DNA of 8,343 nucleotides from Pseudomonadota bacterium. GTDB lineage: Bacteria > Myxococcota > Bradymonadia > UBA4248. Position numbers and translations under genes: made by a program. This document shows positions 6,630 through 8,343 of this stretch, piece by piece. A model generated the notes under the pieces. That model was not told where the DNA came from, searched no databases, and saw nothing but the letters and a program-made list of their open reading frames with translations. The first letter of the stretch is position 1, and each line of letters begins with the position of its first letter. Location of the stretch: contig JAGACY010000007.1 in the NCBI GenBank assembly GCA_017613855.1, positions 1 to 8,343 of the forward strand. Direction: 5' to 3'.

Positions 6630-6890
6630 CTCAAGTTTATTCCTAAAGAATGTTGGTTATTTTAGCTTTAGAGTCGTCCACTGGTTTTTGCTTTCCAATT
6701 ACGCATTACGCATTGCGCATTGCGAATTATGTATGCCATTCACAATGAACTTCAGCGTAGTCCTATAGTTTTGCTTTCCAATTACGCATTGCGCATTACG
6801 AATTATGAAAGCCATTCACTATTAACTTTAGCATTGCCCATTAGTTTTGCATCCCAAGTCCGCATTCCGCATTCCGCATTCCGCATTAAA
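6630..6890. repeat. Composite intergenic repeat, copy B (core plus three modules)
   Basis: The core begins CTCAAG and is followed by three modules at about 6661-6730, 6746-6806 and 6821-6890. Their TTTTGC landmarks are 83 and 76 bases apart. Each ends in 7-bp units: ATTACGC twice, ATTGCGC, ATTGCGA; then ATTACGC, ATTGCGC, ATTACGA; then ATTCCGC three times. Modules two and three are each preceded by GCCATTCAC. The last unit, GCATTAAAT, contains the stop codon (6886-6888) of the beta-barrel gene. The 312 bases between the two convergent genes hold nothing else I can identify, including no GC-rich hairpin terminator. Confidence 0.8.
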
Positions 6891-7572
6891 TCTTAATCTG
6901 GACATGCAGACCGGGATTGAACTGGTGCACGGTCGATTCGAAGTTAGAAACGTTGCCCCAGATAGCTTTGTTGGGTTTGACGAAATTAAAGGCCACGTTG
7001 TAATCGAGATGCAGGCCAATGCCGATGAGTTTGCCGAAGAAATGGGTAAAACCAAAGACAAAGCGAACGGCAAATGCGGCACTTGGGTCCATGTCCTTGT
7101 CAATAATAATGGTATAACCTTTATTATAGTCGATATCGCCCCAATTGGGACCGGCAGAATACATCGCGCCGAGTCCGAATCCGAGATCGACTTCTGTCGA
7201 CCCCAGGGGGGCAATGAATTTGGCAGTCAGGAAGGTTCCGCCCAGGAATGACGCATCATCGTATCGGTAGCCTTCCAGTTCACTCGTTGGTCCGGTCCAC
7301 CAAAGTCCACCAATGACTTGATCCACGTAGAGTCCGAATATTGTCCAGCGATAGCCCAACGAAAGCGTTCCGCTGACGCCGATCATCGGGTCTTCAAACT
7401 CGAGATGCTGGCGATAAACCCTGCCATTTTCGATCATTGCCGAGTCTTCGGAGATTCCGGCAATGGAAAAATCGATACCTGCACGGATATCGATGTCCGC
7501 AAATGCATTTGTGGTGAAAAGGAATGTGGCAAGAAATACTGCAGGCACAAAGGCGATTTTTAAGAATCTCAT
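6886..7572 (-). CDS. Predicted outer-membrane beta-barrel protein
   Basis: 228 residues beginning with a classic Sec signal peptide: MRFLK, a hydrophobic core and NAFA, with predicted cleavage after A25. The mature part alternates hydrophobic and polar residues and is rich in Gly, Tyr and Phe. Strand-like stretches include GTLSLGYRWTIFGLYVDQV, DLGFGLGAMYSAG, AAFAVRFVFGFTHFFG and LIGIGLHLDYNVAFNF, and the protein ends on a strand-like FNPGLHVQIKI. This fits a small barrel of about eight to ten strands in the outer membrane; ligand and function are unknown. It lacks the usual terminal aromatic residue, ending in Ile. An AGGAG ribosome site lies 7 bases before the ATG. The gene converges on the patatin gene, and its stop lies inside repeat element B. 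I see no convincing promoter in 7573-7757. Confidence 0.8.
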   Translation of the reverse strand: MRFLKIAFVPAVFLATFLFTTNAFADIDIRAGIDFSIAGISEDSAMIENGRVYRQHLEFEDPMIGVSGTLSLGYRWTIFGLYVDQVIGGLWWTGPTSELEGYRYDDASFLGGTFLTAKFIAPLGSTEVDLGFGLGAMYSAGPNWGDIDYNKGYTIIIDKDMDPSAAFAVRFVFGFTHFFGKLIGIGLHLDYNVAFNFVKPNKAIWGNVSNFESTVHQFNPGLHVQIKI

Positions 7573-7761
7573 GGGAATCTCCTGTCAAAGTGTTGTTTTT
7601 TGGTCAAACTCGCTATTTTAATGATAATGGTAAGGCATCGTGCCGCATCATAAGTGCGCTGAATCGCTTTATAACGCAAGAGTTATTCCAATTATTCTAC
7701 ATTTTTGTTTCCTTTTGTTGCCGCAATCTTTGTGAGTTTGACCGTTTTCTTGTGGGGGTGC

Positions 7762-7787
7762 GTGCTATTGGCTTTGCCAATACGCAC
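7762..7787. repeat. ATA-C-GC hairpin in the leader region of the lipoprotein gene
   Basis: GTGC (7762-7765) and TATTGGC (7766-7772), loop TTT, GCCAATA (7776-7782), unpaired C (7783), GCAC (7784-7787). This is the same plan as the terminators at 1800-1929, but with a shorter outer stem and no T-run directly after it. It is followed 4 bases later by the hairpin at 7792-7827. Confidence 0.65.
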
Positions 7788-7791
7788 AGCA

Positions 7792-7841
7792 GGCACCGCT
7801 ATTGTCCTGCGGTCAATACGCGGTGCCATTTTTATTTTTTT
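7792..7841 (+). terminator. Terminator-like hairpin directly before the lipoprotein start codon
   Basis: The outer stem GGCACCGC (7792-7799) pairs with GCGGTGCC (7820-7827). The inner stem TATTG (7800-7804) pairs with CAATA (7814-7818), then a T-T mismatch and CC/GG around a TGC loop; C7819 is unpaired. A T-rich tract (7829-7841, one A) follows, and the ATG of the lipoprotein gene is only 6 bases further on. On the + strand it has full intrinsic-terminator form, so it may attenuate that gene or block transcription entering from upstream. Confidence 0.7.
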
Positions 7842-7847
7842 GCCGTC

Positions 7848-8343
7848 ATGAAAAGACTTTCTGTATTTCTCTTTGCTGTCATGCTGAGTATGGGGTGTAC
7901 CCAGAAGGAAGAAATTGCCCTTGAGCCGCTTCCTTCGATGCAATGGCAGGACAAGCAGATTACGCCGTTTTTGACGCCTGAGGCGTGGCAAACTGCACAA
8001 CAGGACTGGGGGAGTGTGAGCGTGGCGCTTCGTCATCCGATTACCATGCCCGATGCACTTGAGACACACCTGCTGCGGGAAGACAGGGAACTGTGGAAGG
8101 AAGCGCTCCGTTACTATGAGCAAAGTGTACATGAGCGCAAAGCGGCGCTTGTCCTGTCCAATTTACAGATAAGTCCTGCAGTGTCGTGTACGCCTCCGAG
8201 TTCTGCTTTCAGCCTGGAACAGCGTTCACAGCTTCGGCTCGCAATACAGCTTCATCGCAATGTTTTATGGAGACTTGGCCGGCTTGAGATGTCCTCTCGC
8301 GGTATTTCTGGCATGATAAAACAGTTTTTGGCGATGTTTTCGG
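7848..8343 (+). CDS. Lipoprotein of unknown function (3' end missing)
   Basis: The frame from the ATG at 7848 stays open to the window edge, giving 165 complete codons. The N-terminus MKRLSVFLFAVMLSMGC is a lipoprotein signal with a lipobox-like S-M-G-C at 14-17, so Cys17 is the predicted lipidated residue. It is followed by T-Q-K-E-E with no Asp at +2, which under the proteobacterial Lol rule would favour the outer membrane. The rest looks largely helical (for example LLREDRELWKEALRYYEQSV and QRSQLRLAIQLHRNVLWRLG); I recognise no family. The helical, polar composition might suit a coiled-coil periplasmic adaptor, but this is only a guess. No Shine-Dalgarno sequence is visible; instead a terminator-like hairpin and T-tract stand directly upstream. 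The region 7573-7757 before it shows no gene. Confidence 0.75.
   Translation, partial: MKRLSVFLFAVMLSMGCTQKEEIALEPLPSMQWQDKQITPFLTPEAWQTAQQDWGSVSVALRHPITMPDALETHLLREDRELWKEALRYYEQSVHERKAALVLSNLQISPAVSCTPPSSAFSLEQRSQLRLAIQLHRNVLWRLGRLEMSSRGISGMIKQFLAMFS

Noticed and set aside
6571..6890. CRISPR array
   Set aside because: The repeated units are 7 bp in direct tandem with no unique spacers, and the larger modules are degenerate and 76-83 bases apart; no cas gene is present.
6847..7251. 134-codon + strand frame
   Set aside because: It begins by translating heptad repeat and then runs antisense to the beta-barrel gene, which has a signal peptide and AGGAG site.
7692..8132. 146-codon minus-strand frame
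   Set aside because: It runs through the two hairpins and antisense to the lipoprotein gene, and its basic, low-complexity sequence has no recognisable domain.

Overview
The window (8343 bases) looks like a chromosomal piece of a Gram-negative bacterium of moderate GC. The evidence for an outer membrane is a protein with a clear signal peptide and beta-barrel-like strands, plus a lipoprotein with a lipobox. No gene fixes the phylum, so I do not name one. There are no rRNA, tRNA or CRISPR loci, and no transposase gene is visible. Seven protein genes are supported; the first and last run off the window edges.

Layout. (1) 2-1732 (+): 3' part of a probably secreted repeat protein with degenerate GLUG-like (beta-helix type) repeats. 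(2) 1742-1929: a dense terminator block between convergent genes, with two or three hairpins reading + and two reading -. (3) 3165-1954 (-): a two-gene operon, a protein of unknown function with an acidic disordered tail followed by a small TPR protein. (4) 3210-3410: intergenic heptad-repeat element A. (5) 4097-3405 (-): a pentapeptide-repeat protein. (6) 4098-4397: divergent intergenic region flanked by inverted heptad arrays (element C). (7) 4398-6573 (+): a translationally overlapping pair, a divergent biotin-carboxylase-type ATP-grasp enzyme and a patatin-like phospholipase. (8) 6571-6890: heptad-repeat element B between convergent genes. (9) 7572-6886 (-): predicted outer-membrane beta-barrel protein. 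(10) 7758-7841: two hairpins. (11) 7848-8343 (+): start of a lipoprotein gene that runs off the right edge.

Two families of non-coding structure stand out. The first is a set of imperfect hairpins with different outer arms but the same plan: a GC-rich stem ending in GC, then TAT...ATA, then one unpaired C, then the closing GC stem, mostly with a TGC or TTT loop. Five good members and one decayed member occur at two places about 6 kb apart, and the arms covary. The second is a composite intergenic repeat made of 7-bp units (ATTACGC-like and TTAGCAG-like) around a conserved core. Its ends coincide with the TAA stop codons of three unrelated genes, and one array lies directly in front of the biotin-carboxylase-like start codon. 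These are the best candidates here for something poorly described.

The genes do not form one obvious pathway. The two clear functional units are the TPR/acidic-tail operon and the carboxylase-like/patatin pair. The latter suggests acyl or lipid metabolism by context only.
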